Assembly: GCA_964572965.1 (NCBI GenBank)
Contig: CAZNHL010000121.1
Location: 1 to 6,906 of the forward strand
DNA from: CAZNHL01 sp964572965
Lineage (GTDB): Bacteria > Bacteroidota > Bacteroidia > Cytophagales > UBA9547
Direction of reading: 5' to 3'
DNA length: 6,906 nucleotides
Shown here: positions 1 to 5,186 of the stretch, piece by piece
Position numbering within the stretch: position 1 is the first letter of the stretch
Layout: each line of letters begins with the position of its first letter
The notes under the pieces: model-generated
What the model was told of the DNA's origin: nothing
The model's database searches: none
What the model saw: the letters and a program-made list of their open reading frames with translations, nothing else
Translations under genes and position numbers: made by a program

Positions 1-459
1 AATCAATAACGAAATACCCGCCTCGGCACAAGCCTCCATCACATAATGCATTGTGCCTATATAAGTGTAAAAGCGCACACCGACATCCTGAATATCAAAA
101 ATGACAATATCAATTCCGGTCATCTGTTCAGATTTAGGCTTTCTGTTGCTTCCATAAAGCGACACAACCGGAATCCCTGTATTTTTGTCGATTTCAGACT
201 TTACTTTGTCTCCATTCCCTGCATTTCCTCTGAAACCATGTTCAGGGCCAAAGATCTTCACAATATTGACCTGCAGGTTTTTCAATGTATCCACCAGATG
301 CTTTGTACCGACCATAGAAGTCTGGTTAACTACCATAGCTACCTTTTTACCATTCAGGAAAGGAAGATAAGCAGCCGGATTATCGGCTGAGGGTGTCTGA
401 GCAAGCAGTTCAGGCCCGCCTGCAAAAACTAAGAATAGAAAGAGAATATAGCGCTTCAA
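1..459 (-). CDS. namZ: NamZ-family exo-beta-N-acetylmuramidase (DUF1343), N-terminal part
   Basis: The visible 153 residues are the N-terminal third of a protein usually near 400 residues; the rest lies beyond the left edge. A signal peptide is clear: KR, then a hydrophobic stretch (YILFLFLVFAGG), then a likely cut after LLAQ. The mature part shows family hallmarks: VAMVVNQTSMVG, IFGPEHGFRG, GIPVVSLYGS, and DIVIFDIQDVGVRFYTYIGT followed by MHYVMEACAEAG. Known members (glycoside hydrolase family 171, e.g. Tannerella and Bacillus NamZ) remove N-acetylmuramic acid from peptidoglycan fragments, so a periplasmic or surface role in cell-wall recycling is inferred. No ATG lies between the upstream stop (490-492) and the signal peptide, so TTG at 457-459 is taken as the start. 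It diverges from the permease gene, with 93 bases between them. Confidence 0.9.
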   Translation of the reverse strand, partial: MKRYILFLFLVFAGGPELLAQTPSADNPAAYLPFLNGKKVAMVVNQTSMVGTKHLVDTLKNLQVNIVKIFGPEHGFRGNAGNGDKVKSEIDKNTGIPVVSLYGSNRKPKSEQMTGIDIVIFDIQDVGVRFYTYIGTMHYVMEACAEAGISLLI

Positions 460-552
460 GGTTCTTTTTATAATTGTTGTACAAATTCCTTACCAAACAG
501 CGGCAAATACCGCAAAGCCTCGTATCTTTAAAAATCAAAAATACGGATTATA
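460..552. promoter_or_regulatory. Divergent intergenic region, namZ-like / permease
   Basis: These 93 bases must hold the start signals of both divergent genes. On the plus strand TATCTTTA (523-530) matches seven of eight positions of the Bacteroidota -7 core TAnnTTTG and would start a transcript about 15-20 bases before the permease TTG, but no good -33 element is visible. On the minus strand no convincing core was found. GCGG-CAAATA-CCGC (500-513) is a small dyad that could be a regulator site or chance. Confidence 0.3.
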
Positions 553-1764
553 TTGAATGCATTGTGGTTTATAGCAAAAAGAATCAGATCCGCTGAAAAC
601 GGTTCTTTCTCCTCTCTGGTGGTAAAAATTGCCATTGTCAGTATTGCTATTGGCCTTGCTGCCATGATCATTTCATTTGCCATTTTAGAAGGTTTCCGTT
701 CCAATATCCACGATAAAATATTCAGCTTCGGCGGTCATATTCAACTTACTAAGTATGACCTGAATAATTATCATGAGGAGCTTCCTGTTGGTTCCAGTTC
801 CATCAAAGATTTCAATAAAATTAAAGAAATCGAGCATATCCAATCTTATGCAATTAAAACTGCTTTACTTAAAACTGATGATGAGGTTCAGGGTGTACTG
901 TTTAAAGGGATTAGCAAAGACTTCAACTATAAAGCTTTTAGAAACAATATCTTAGAAGGAGAAATGCCTGCTTACAAAGATTCTCTGGGAGAAACAGAGA
1001 TTATGATGAGTAAGAAAATGGCAGACAAACTGATGCTTAAACTGAATGATAAAGTTGTCATCTTCTTTATGCAGAATCCGCCACGAGCCAGAAAATTAAA
1101 GATCAAAGCGATTTACCAAACAGGCATGGAAGAGTTTGACGAACTTTACCTGCTTGGCGATTTGCAGTTACTAAGAAACATCAACCATTGGTCTGATACG
1201 CTTGCAGGAGGTTATGAAATTTTCGTAAAGGATTTCAACAAGCTTGAACAGAGCGGAAAAGCTATTTTTGACACAATGGGTTATGATTTGCAGCTCGAAA
1301 AAATTACAGATAAATATGTCCAGATTTTTGACTGGCTCATTTTGCTCGACAACAATGTAATCATTTTCCTCAGCCTGATCCTTGCGGTTGCCTGCTTTAA
1401 TATGGTATCAACCATTATCATCCTGATTATGGAACGTACCAATATGATAGGTACTTTAAAGGCTCTTGGAGCCACACCCCGACAGATTAATAATATCTTT
1501 CACCTGGTGGGGATTAATATGATTGTAAAAGGGATGATTTTCGGAAACATCTTTGGACTTGGCTTCTGTGCGTTGCAGTACTACTTTCACCTAATCCCGC
1601 TTGATCCTTCTAACTATTACATTGCCTATGTACCAATTGAATGGCACTGGGGCTTTTTCCTATTGGTCAACGTCGCCATTTTCATTCTGGTAGGACTCGT
1701 TATCAACCTTCCTCTTCTTATCATTAAAAGGCTGAAACCGATACAGTCTATTAAGTTTAGCTAG
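553..1764 (+). CDS. LolC/LolE-type ABC transporter permease (FtsX-like)
   Basis: A 403-residue inner-membrane protein with the four-helix layout of the LolC/LolE/MacB family. After IAKRI near the N-terminus, helix 1 is at about residues 22-46. A large periplasmic domain of about 215 residues (roughly 50-260) follows, then helix 2 (about 266-292, ending IIILIMERTN), helix 3 (about 322-346) and helix 4 (about 367-391), finishing with LKPIQSIKF, typical of these permeases. The cytoplasmic turn MERTNMIGTLKALGATPRQI is the family coupling segment that contacts the ATPase. In the family it works with a LolD-type ATPase to release lipoproteins toward the outer membrane; here the ATPase is not adjacent, so substrate is inferred. 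The start is TTG at 553: an in-frame stop lies at 529-531 and no ATG fits in between. Confidence 0.85.
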   Translation: MNALWFIAKRIRSAENGSFSSLVVKIAIVSIAIGLAAMIISFAILEGFRSNIHDKIFSFGGHIQLTKYDLNNYHEELPVGSSSIKDFNKIKEIEHIQSYAIKTALLKTDDEVQGVLFKGISKDFNYKAFRNNILEGEMPAYKDSLGETEIMMSKKMADKLMLKLNDKVVIFFMQNPPRARKLKIKAIYQTGMEEFDELYLLGDLQLLRNINHWSDTLAGGYEIFVKDFNKLEQSGKAIFDTMGYDLQLEKITDKYVQIFDWLILLDNNVIIFLSLILAVACFNMVSTIIILIMERTNMIGTLKALGATPRQINNIFHLVGINMIVKGMIFGNIFGLGFCALQYYFHLIPLDPSNYYIAYVPIEWHWGFFLLVNVAIFILVGLVINLPLLIIKRLKPIQSIKFS

Positions 1765-1766
1765 TT

Positions 1767-1925
1767 TTAGGGATTAGGGATTAGGGATTAGGGATTAGGG
1801 ATGGCAACGCCTTTTTTAGAACTGAGTTACAAAATTCCCTTTTACCCGTTAATAACAAATTGACCGAAGAGCGACTTCTTAGCCATTTCTTCCCTAGTCA
1901 CTATTCACTAATTACTACTCCCTAG
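1767..1925. repeat. Intergenic element with inverted arms of five heptamers
   Basis: The left arm (1767-1801) is five exact tandem copies of TTAGGGA. The right arm (1891-1925), read on the minus strand, is again five heptamers with drift: CTAGGGA, GTAGTAA, TTAGTGA, ATAGTGA, CTAGGGA. The arms are therefore imperfect inverted repeats of 35 bases around an 89-base core. The core begins with GGCAACGCC and T6 (1803-1817) and has a small hairpin GAAG-agcga-CTTC (1866-1878). It lies between the 3' ends of two convergent genes and carries no ORF. It resembles the TTAGGGA-rich intergenic repeats I recall from other Bacteroidota genomes. A folded RNA or single-stranded hairpin, a small non-autonomous mobile element, or slippage-derived DNA are all possible. 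Confidence 0.75.
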
Positions 1926-1960
1926 ATAAAATAAAAGCCGCAGGAACAACTTCCAGCGGC
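1923..1960 (-). terminator. Intrinsic terminator of the small secreted-protein gene
   Basis: The hairpin at 1937-1960 pairs GCCGC-A-GGAA with TTCC-A-GCGGC (nine pairs, one A/A mismatch) around the loop CAAC. On the minus strand it is followed directly by TTTTATTTTA (1936 down to 1927). It sits 30 bases beyond the stop codon of the minus-strand gene ending at 1991. The plus-strand side has no T-tract, so it works mainly for the minus strand. Confidence 0.85.
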
Positions 1961-1990
1961 CTTGCACTTAGAGGTATAATTAAACCCGTA

Positions 1991-2245
1991 TTATTTCTTC
2001 TTTGGATCTGCTTTTGGAGCTGTAGCAGCTTTTTCGTCCGGCTTGCAAACTGCGCAAGGAGTGTAACCCTGCTTTTTAGCCTCACTCAGCTCAACGCCTT
2101 TTTTTCCTTCTTTAACTACAGAACAATTCTTTTTATGGTATTTTTTACCACCTGAAGTAACGTAAACTGTTTGTGCATCAGCGATGTTGGTAATCAAACA
2201 CAAAACGAATAAAAAAGTAAAAATTAATAGGTTATGCTTTTTCAT
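1991..2245 (-). CDS. Small secreted protein with a YHxxxC...GYxPCxxC motif
   Basis: An 84-residue protein. Residues 1-24 form a signal peptide (MKKHN, hydrophobic core, cleavage likely after IADA). The mature part has YHKKNC (C41), then a lysine-rich stretch, LSEAKKQGY, and PCAVCKP (C64, C67), ending in a Lys/Ala/Pro-rich tail. This arrangement (His, Cys, about 22 residues, Cys-x-x-Cys) resembles short metal- or disulfide-type motifs, like that at the N-terminus of Ada and attached to various secreted nucleases and hypothetical proteins. Zn binding or a disulfide in the periplasm is inferred, not shown. ATG at 2243-2245 gives a well-formed signal peptide. It is a single gene with its own terminator. 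Function unknown. Confidence 0.8.
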   Translation of the reverse strand: MKKHNLLIFTFLFVLCLITNIADAQTVYVTSGGKKYHKKNCSVVKEGKKGVELSEAKKQGYTPCAVCKPDEKAATAPKADPKKK

Positions 2246-2560
2246 AATAAGATTTAATTTTATTGTGCCAAATTATAGTTTTATTGGATTATATGCAGTA
2301 AACGAGGGAATATTTTTTTTGTTACCATTATATTTCGGCTTTGTTAAATTAGGCAATCATTAAAATTCCGATCGCAATCCTGACCTTCAAACCAATGCCC
2401 CGACTCCTCTTTTACTGATTGTTTTTTAGTGGCATAAAGAGGGCAAATCCAGCAAAAGAACTACAGAAACGGGCTATACATAATATACCCAAGCTCACCC
2501 TAGCAATGCACTAACTCTGGTTTTGAAGAAGGAGACTAAGCCACACAACAGGAAGAAAAT
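2246..2560. other. 315-base stretch without a convincing gene
   Basis: Apart from the possible promoter near 2270-2278, no gene with a start codon is supported. On the minus strand an open frame at 2344-2460 (38 codons, no ATG) reads FFCWICPLYATKKQ, then a GHWFEGQDCDRNFNDCLI tail before TAA; it has four cysteines but no start, and could be a remnant or chance. No terminator hairpin with a T-tract was found behind the WYL regulator gene, which ends at 2561. Confidence 0.4.
2270..2278 (-). promoter_or_regulatory. Possible promoter core of the small secreted-protein gene
   Basis: Read on the minus strand this is TATAATTTG, close to the Bacteroidota core TAnnTTTG but with one extra base between TA and TTTG. 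A weak TTTA lies about 21 bases upstream where the -33 element would be. It would leave a leader of roughly 20 bases before the ATG. Confidence 0.3.
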
Positions 2561-3505
2561 CTACAAATACCTTTGAGAAAGATCTGTCACCAGGTTTTTC
2601 ATTTCCACTTTAAGAGCTTCCGGATAGATTACTTCAGCATTAAGGCCAAAAGATAATAGCCAGCGCGAAAAATAAGATAAACTCATCGTAGAAAAAGTCA
2701 TCAGCATTTCATCGCCAATGCGTTCCTCTTCTACATGACCCATGTGATATTTGCTATCTTGAATATGAGGTAATACTGAAATATTCACTTTTATGCGTAC
2801 AGGAATCAGTTCAAGCTCTTTGGACATCTTATCAAGATATTCCTGTAAACTTGGGTGTTTAATACGCATAAAGCGCTCTGAAAGCAGGTTAAATTTAGTA
2901 ATGCGATCAAGTCTGAAATCGCGGTAATCATTACGCAGACGACAATAGGCAATGAGATGCCACTTGGCACTATAGTAACAAAGCCCGACCGGTTCTACAA
3001 TTCTCTCTGAAGATTCATCTTTACCGGATTTATATTCTAGTCTGAGAACGTTGTTATTAGCCAGCGCCTGTTTGATGGGGTTAATCTGTAAGTCTTCTGT
3101 TTGAAAAACACCGGGTGAAAATGGTAAGACAGCAATTTTATGTTCCAGTCCGTCAAGCTCATCTTTCTTGTCATTGTCAAGCACTGCCCTGATTTTAGTA
3201 ATAGCGCTGACAAAACTTGAGTTAATAGAAGCATCACTCAGTTTTTCGATAAACTTTCCGGCCAATAGTAATGTCCGTGCTTCTTCGTTGGTAAACATAA
3301 CAGGTGGTAAATGAAAACCCTCAGTTAAAAAATACCCTACCCCGGCTTCTGCTCCAATAGGAATGCCACCTTCTTCTAAGGCTCTGATATCCCTGTAAAC
3401 TGTCCGTATACTTATTTCAAAGCGTGTCGCGAGGTCTTCTGCCCTCACGATACGCTTGCTTTGGAGTACTGTTAAAATAGCATGTAAACGGTCTACACGG
3501 TTCAT
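2561..3505 (-). CDS. YafY-type transcriptional regulator with HTH and WYL domains
   Basis: A 314-residue DNA-binding protein. Residues 2-60 are a DeoR/HTH_11-type winged helix (RAEDLATRFEISIRTVYRDI, then the wing GAEAGVGYFL). The WYL domain spans about 140-207, with EPVGLCYYSAKWHLIAYC and the conserved DFRLDRI (R198, D200, R201); the name-giving triad is WHL (182-184) rather than WYL. A C-terminal WCX-type extension (about 234-312) includes YFSRWLLSFG and the end QRYL. WYL domains sense ligands, often nucleic acids or small molecules, and switch the regulator. It is the second gene of an operon, 5 bases after the GyrI-like gene, so the two are probably co-transcribed. The operator-like inverted repeat upstream of the operon suggests autoregulation, which is inferred. 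Confidence 0.92.
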   Translation of the reverse strand: MNRVDRLHAILTVLQSKRIVRAEDLATRFEISIRTVYRDIRALEEGGIPIGAEAGVGYFLTEGFHLPPVMFTNEEARTLLLAGKFIEKLSDASINSSFVSAITKIRAVLDNDKKDELDGLEHKIAVLPFSPGVFQTEDLQINPIKQALANNNVLRLEYKSGKDESSERIVEPVGLCYYSAKWHLIAYCRLRNDYRDFRLDRITKFNLLSERFMRIKHPSLQEYLDKMSKELELIPVRIKVNISVLPHIQDSKYHMGHVEEERIGDEMLMTFSTMSLSYFSRWLLSFGLNAEVIYPEALKVEMKNLVTDLSQRYL

Positions 3506-3510
3506 TGGCG

Positions 3511-3966
3511 TTATTCTATTCCTATCTGGATTTCTGTCAGGTTTGCAGGTGAATCAGGATTTTCCCACTTCACATACACTTCTCTGATCTGATTTGTTGG
3601 CTTATGTCCCTGTGCCTGTATAGAACCATATAATTGGCCATATACTTCACCCAATGAAACAAGATCACCCTCATGCAAATAAGACACACATTTGAAATCT
3701 CCAAAATGATGTACTTCATGTTTGTCACTAGCCACTTCTTTTTCTGTAGCAATAGGCATACATATTTCAAGACTGAATGGCTTGTCTCTGTCACTGGTAC
3801 AGTCGAAGTAGATAAACTCTAAAGGACCTGCCTGCTCAATGCCTAAACGTTGTGCTTCCTGATAAAGGAAGTCAACTTCTTTATCGGCAACACCCATAAT
3901 TTCATTCAAAGTGGTTGTACCTTCAAAACAAAAGTACTGTTTAGATTGGATAGTTTTAATTTCCAT
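3511..3966 (-). CDS. GyrI-like effector-binding domain protein
   Basis: A 151-residue stand-alone GyrI-like (AraC effector-binding, SOUL superfamily) domain. Typical features are the N-terminal IKTIQSKQYFCFEGTTTLNEI strand and helix, the middle PFSLEICMPIA strand, HHFGDFKCVSYLHEGDLVSLGEVYGQLYGSI, and the end REVYVKW...LTEIQIGIE with the conserved late acidic residue. In this family such domains bind hydrophobic small molecules for transcription factors, and some stand-alone members hydrolyse cyclopropanoid toxins. Which applies here is not visible. It has no DNA-binding domain of its own; its partner is the WYL regulator gene 5 bases downstream. A model in which the pair forms a small-molecule sensing or detoxifying unit is inference. 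ATG at 3964-3966 has a good promoter about 40 bases upstream. Confidence 0.85.
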   Translation of the reverse strand: MEIKTIQSKQYFCFEGTTTLNEIMGVADKEVDFLYQEAQRLGIEQAGPLEFIYFDCTSDRDKPFSLEICMPIATEKEVASDKHEVHHFGDFKCVSYLHEGDLVSLGEVYGQLYGSIQAQGHKPTNQIREVYVKWENPDSPANLTEIQIGIE

Positions 3967-4002
3967 GATCTTAAAAATTTAGGTTTTAGATTAATTATGG
4001 AA

Positions 4003-4010
4003 CAAACTTA
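4003..4010 (-). promoter_or_regulatory. Promoter core of the gyrI-like/WYL operon
   Basis: On the minus strand this reads TAAGTTTG, an exact match to the Bacteroidota -7 core TAnnTTTG, about 37 bases before the ATG of the GyrI-like gene. The matching -33 position falls inside the TGACA-N6-TGTCA repeat at 4022-4037, so a bound regulator would act directly on RNA polymerase. Confidence 0.6.
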
Positions 4011-4021
4011 AGAGCAACCTG

Positions 4022-4037
4022 TGACAACAGTATGTCA
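4022..4037. promoter_or_regulatory. Candidate WYL operator, TGACA-N6-TGTCA (repeat A, copy 1)
   Basis: TGACA and TGTCA flank ACAGTA, an inverted repeat suitable for a dimeric helix-turn-helix regulator. It covers the -33 region of the gyrI-like/WYL operon promoter. GACAACAGTATGTCAGGA (4023-4040) recurs exactly at 5104-5121. Assignment to the adjacent WYL regulator is inferred from position. Confidence 0.55.
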
Positions 4038-4092
4038 GGAGATATTGAGAGACTGGAAAATATCTTGCAAAAGAAAACTTGTCAAAAATTCA

Positions 4093-4100
4093 TACATTTG
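4093..4100 (+). promoter_or_regulatory. Promoter core of the Fic gene
   Basis: TACATTTG is an exact match to TAnnTTTG, 34 bases before the Fic ATG. No good -33 TTTG is seen at the usual spacing. Its last two bases overlap the start of the perfect palindrome at 4099-4122, so the expected transcription start lies within the palindrome. Confidence 0.55.
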
Positions 4101-4122
4101 ATAGTATCATATGATACTATCA
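4099..4122. promoter_or_regulatory. Perfect 24-bp palindrome, likely operator of the Fic gene
   Basis: Each arm is TGATAGTATCAT, read 5' to 3' from 4099 on the plus strand and from 4122 on the minus strand, with no mismatch and no spacer. Each arm is itself nearly symmetric (TGATA-x-TATCA), so the site could hold two dimers. It starts on the -7 core and ends 12 bases before the Fic ATG, the position of a repressor site. The 13-base ATGATACTATCAT (4111-4123) recurs at 5960-5972. The regulator is unknown; the winged helix of the Fic protein itself is a candidate. Confidence 0.75.
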
Positions 4123-4134
4123 TTTAACAAATAA

Positions 4135-5091
4135 ATGAAACCGCCATACGAAATCAATAATCAGATTTTAAACCTGATCTCTTCAATTTTTGAAAAGATA
4201 GGCGAAATCAATGCAGCACATTTAACCAAACTCCCTACTGAGCTAAGAAAAAAAAATAGAATTAAGACAATTCAATCTTCTTTGGAAATAGAAGGCAACA
4301 CTTTAAGTATTGAACAAATCACAGCACTACTTGAAAACAAGCGTGTTCTTGCTCCCCAAAAGGACATTCTTGAGGTTCAAAATGCCATAGAGGTTTACAA
4401 TAACATTAACGAATTTTCCCCTTACAGTGTAAAGTCATTTTGTAAAGCACATCATACTTTAATGAAAGGGCTTATCAACGATGCAGGAAAACTTAGAAAT
4501 AAAACAGTAGGAATTGTGAATGGCTCTGAGGTAAAACATATTGCTCCGCCAGGTAACATGGTTCAGGGTCTCCTCAATGACCTTTTCTCTTATTTAAAAA
4601 CGGACGAAGAATTGCACCTCATTAAAAGTTGCGTATTTCATTATGAACTGGAATTTATCCATCCTTTCATTGACGGAAACGGCAGAATGGGCAGGCTATG
4701 GCAAACAATTATCCTAAAGGATAAATATCCTGTATTCGAATTCCTTCTTATAGAAACTATTATTAAGCAAAAACAGCAGGAATACTACAATGCTTTGTCG
4801 AAATCTGACAAAGCCGGTCATTCAACGTTTTTCATTGAATTTATGCTTCAGGTGATTAATGAAGCTTTAGAACTCTTATTGAAATCACAAAACATTACAT
4901 TGACCAGTCTTGACAGAGTTCTACTAATGAAGGAAAGCTTTGGAGAGAAGTTTTTCACAAGGCAAGACTATCTCAGAAATTTTAAAGAAATAGCTTCTGC
5001 TACAGCCAGCAGGGATTTAAAAATGGCTGTAGACAAAGGCATTTTAAGCAAAACAGGCGACAAGAATACTACAAAATACCAATTCATTTAA
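4135..5091 (+). CDS. Class II Fic family protein (AMP-transferase type) with C-terminal winged helix
   Basis: A 318-residue cytosolic protein. The catalytic motif HPFIDGNGRMGR (residues 176-187) is complete: catalytic His176, acidic Asp180 for Mg, Gly-Asn-Gly-Arg anion loop and Arg187. The self-inhibitory motif [S/T]xxxE[G/N] is present upstream as S49-L-E-I-E53-G54, which marks class II, where Glu53 blocks ATP placement. Residues 256-318 form a winged helix with helix SATASRDLKMAVDKGIL and a wing up to TTKYQFI, as in many Fic proteins that regulate themselves. Family members transfer AMP to, or remove it from, hydroxyl side chains of target proteins; the target here is unknown. No antitoxin gene is adjacent. 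Expression is probably limited by the 24-bp palindrome upstream. The stop codon runs into repeat C. Confidence 0.93.
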   Translation: MKPPYEINNQILNLISSIFEKIGEINAAHLTKLPTELRKKNRIKTIQSSLEIEGNTLSIEQITALLENKRVLAPQKDILEVQNAIEVYNNINEFSPYSVKSFCKAHHTLMKGLINDAGKLRNKTVGIVNGSEVKHIAPPGNMVQGLLNDLFSYLKTDEELHLIKSCVFHYELEFIHPFIDGNGRMGRLWQTIILKDKYPVFEFLLIETIIKQKQQEYYNALSKSDKAGHSTFFIEFMLQVINEALELLLKSQNITLTSLDRVLLMKESFGEKFFTRQDYLRNFKEIASATASRDLKMAVDKGILSKTGDKNTTKYQFI

Positions 5092-5101
5092 AACGAGCCC
5101 G
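5090..5101. repeat. Repeat C, copy 1: left half of the hppA terminator
   Basis: AAAACGAGCCCG is identical to 5977-5988, the left arm of the terminator hairpin beyond hppA. Here the right arm is missing, so no hairpin forms. The first two A bases belong to the TAA stop codon of the Fic gene. Confidence 0.8.
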
Positions 5102-5103
5102 GA

Positions 5104-5121
5104 GACAACAGTATGTCAGGA
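5104..5121. repeat. Repeat A, copy 2: duplicate of the WYL-type operator
   Basis: These 18 bases are identical to 4023-4040 and retain GACA-N6-TGTC, but the outer T of the left arm is replaced by A. The copy begins two bases after repeat C and lies just upstream of the possible promoter of the zinc-ribbon gene. Confidence 0.8.
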
Positions 5122-5124
5122 ATC

Positions 5125-5154
5125 TTTCAAAGTTTTTAATATTGAATAATTTTA
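5125..5154 (+). promoter_or_regulatory. Possible promoter of the zinc-ribbon gene
   Basis: TTTC (5125-5128), an 18-base spacer and TAATTTTA (5147-5154) together resemble a Bacteroidota TTTG / TAnnTTTG promoter with one mismatch in each element. It lies 32 bases before the ATG, with the second operator copy directly upstream. Confidence 0.4.
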
Positions 5155-5186
5155 CGAAAAATCTCATCGGTTACTTTTAGAATAGC

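Noticed and set aside
46..390. Plus-strand open frames of 114 and 61 codons at the left end
   Set aside because: They lie antisense to the NamZ-like gene, whose minus-strand translation matches a known family throughout; the plus-strand products look like nothing known.
500..513. GCGG-CAAATA-CCGC dyad as a defined operator
   Set aside because: Four-base arms are too short to support this alone; mentioned only within the intergenic entry.
1281..1475. Minus-strand open frame inside the permease gene
   Set aside because: It is the shadow of the conserved transmembrane segment of the permease and has no features of its own.
1803..1817. GGCAACGCC followed by T6 as a terminator of the permease gene
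   Set aside because: The stem would be only three base pairs, too weak for an intrinsic terminator.
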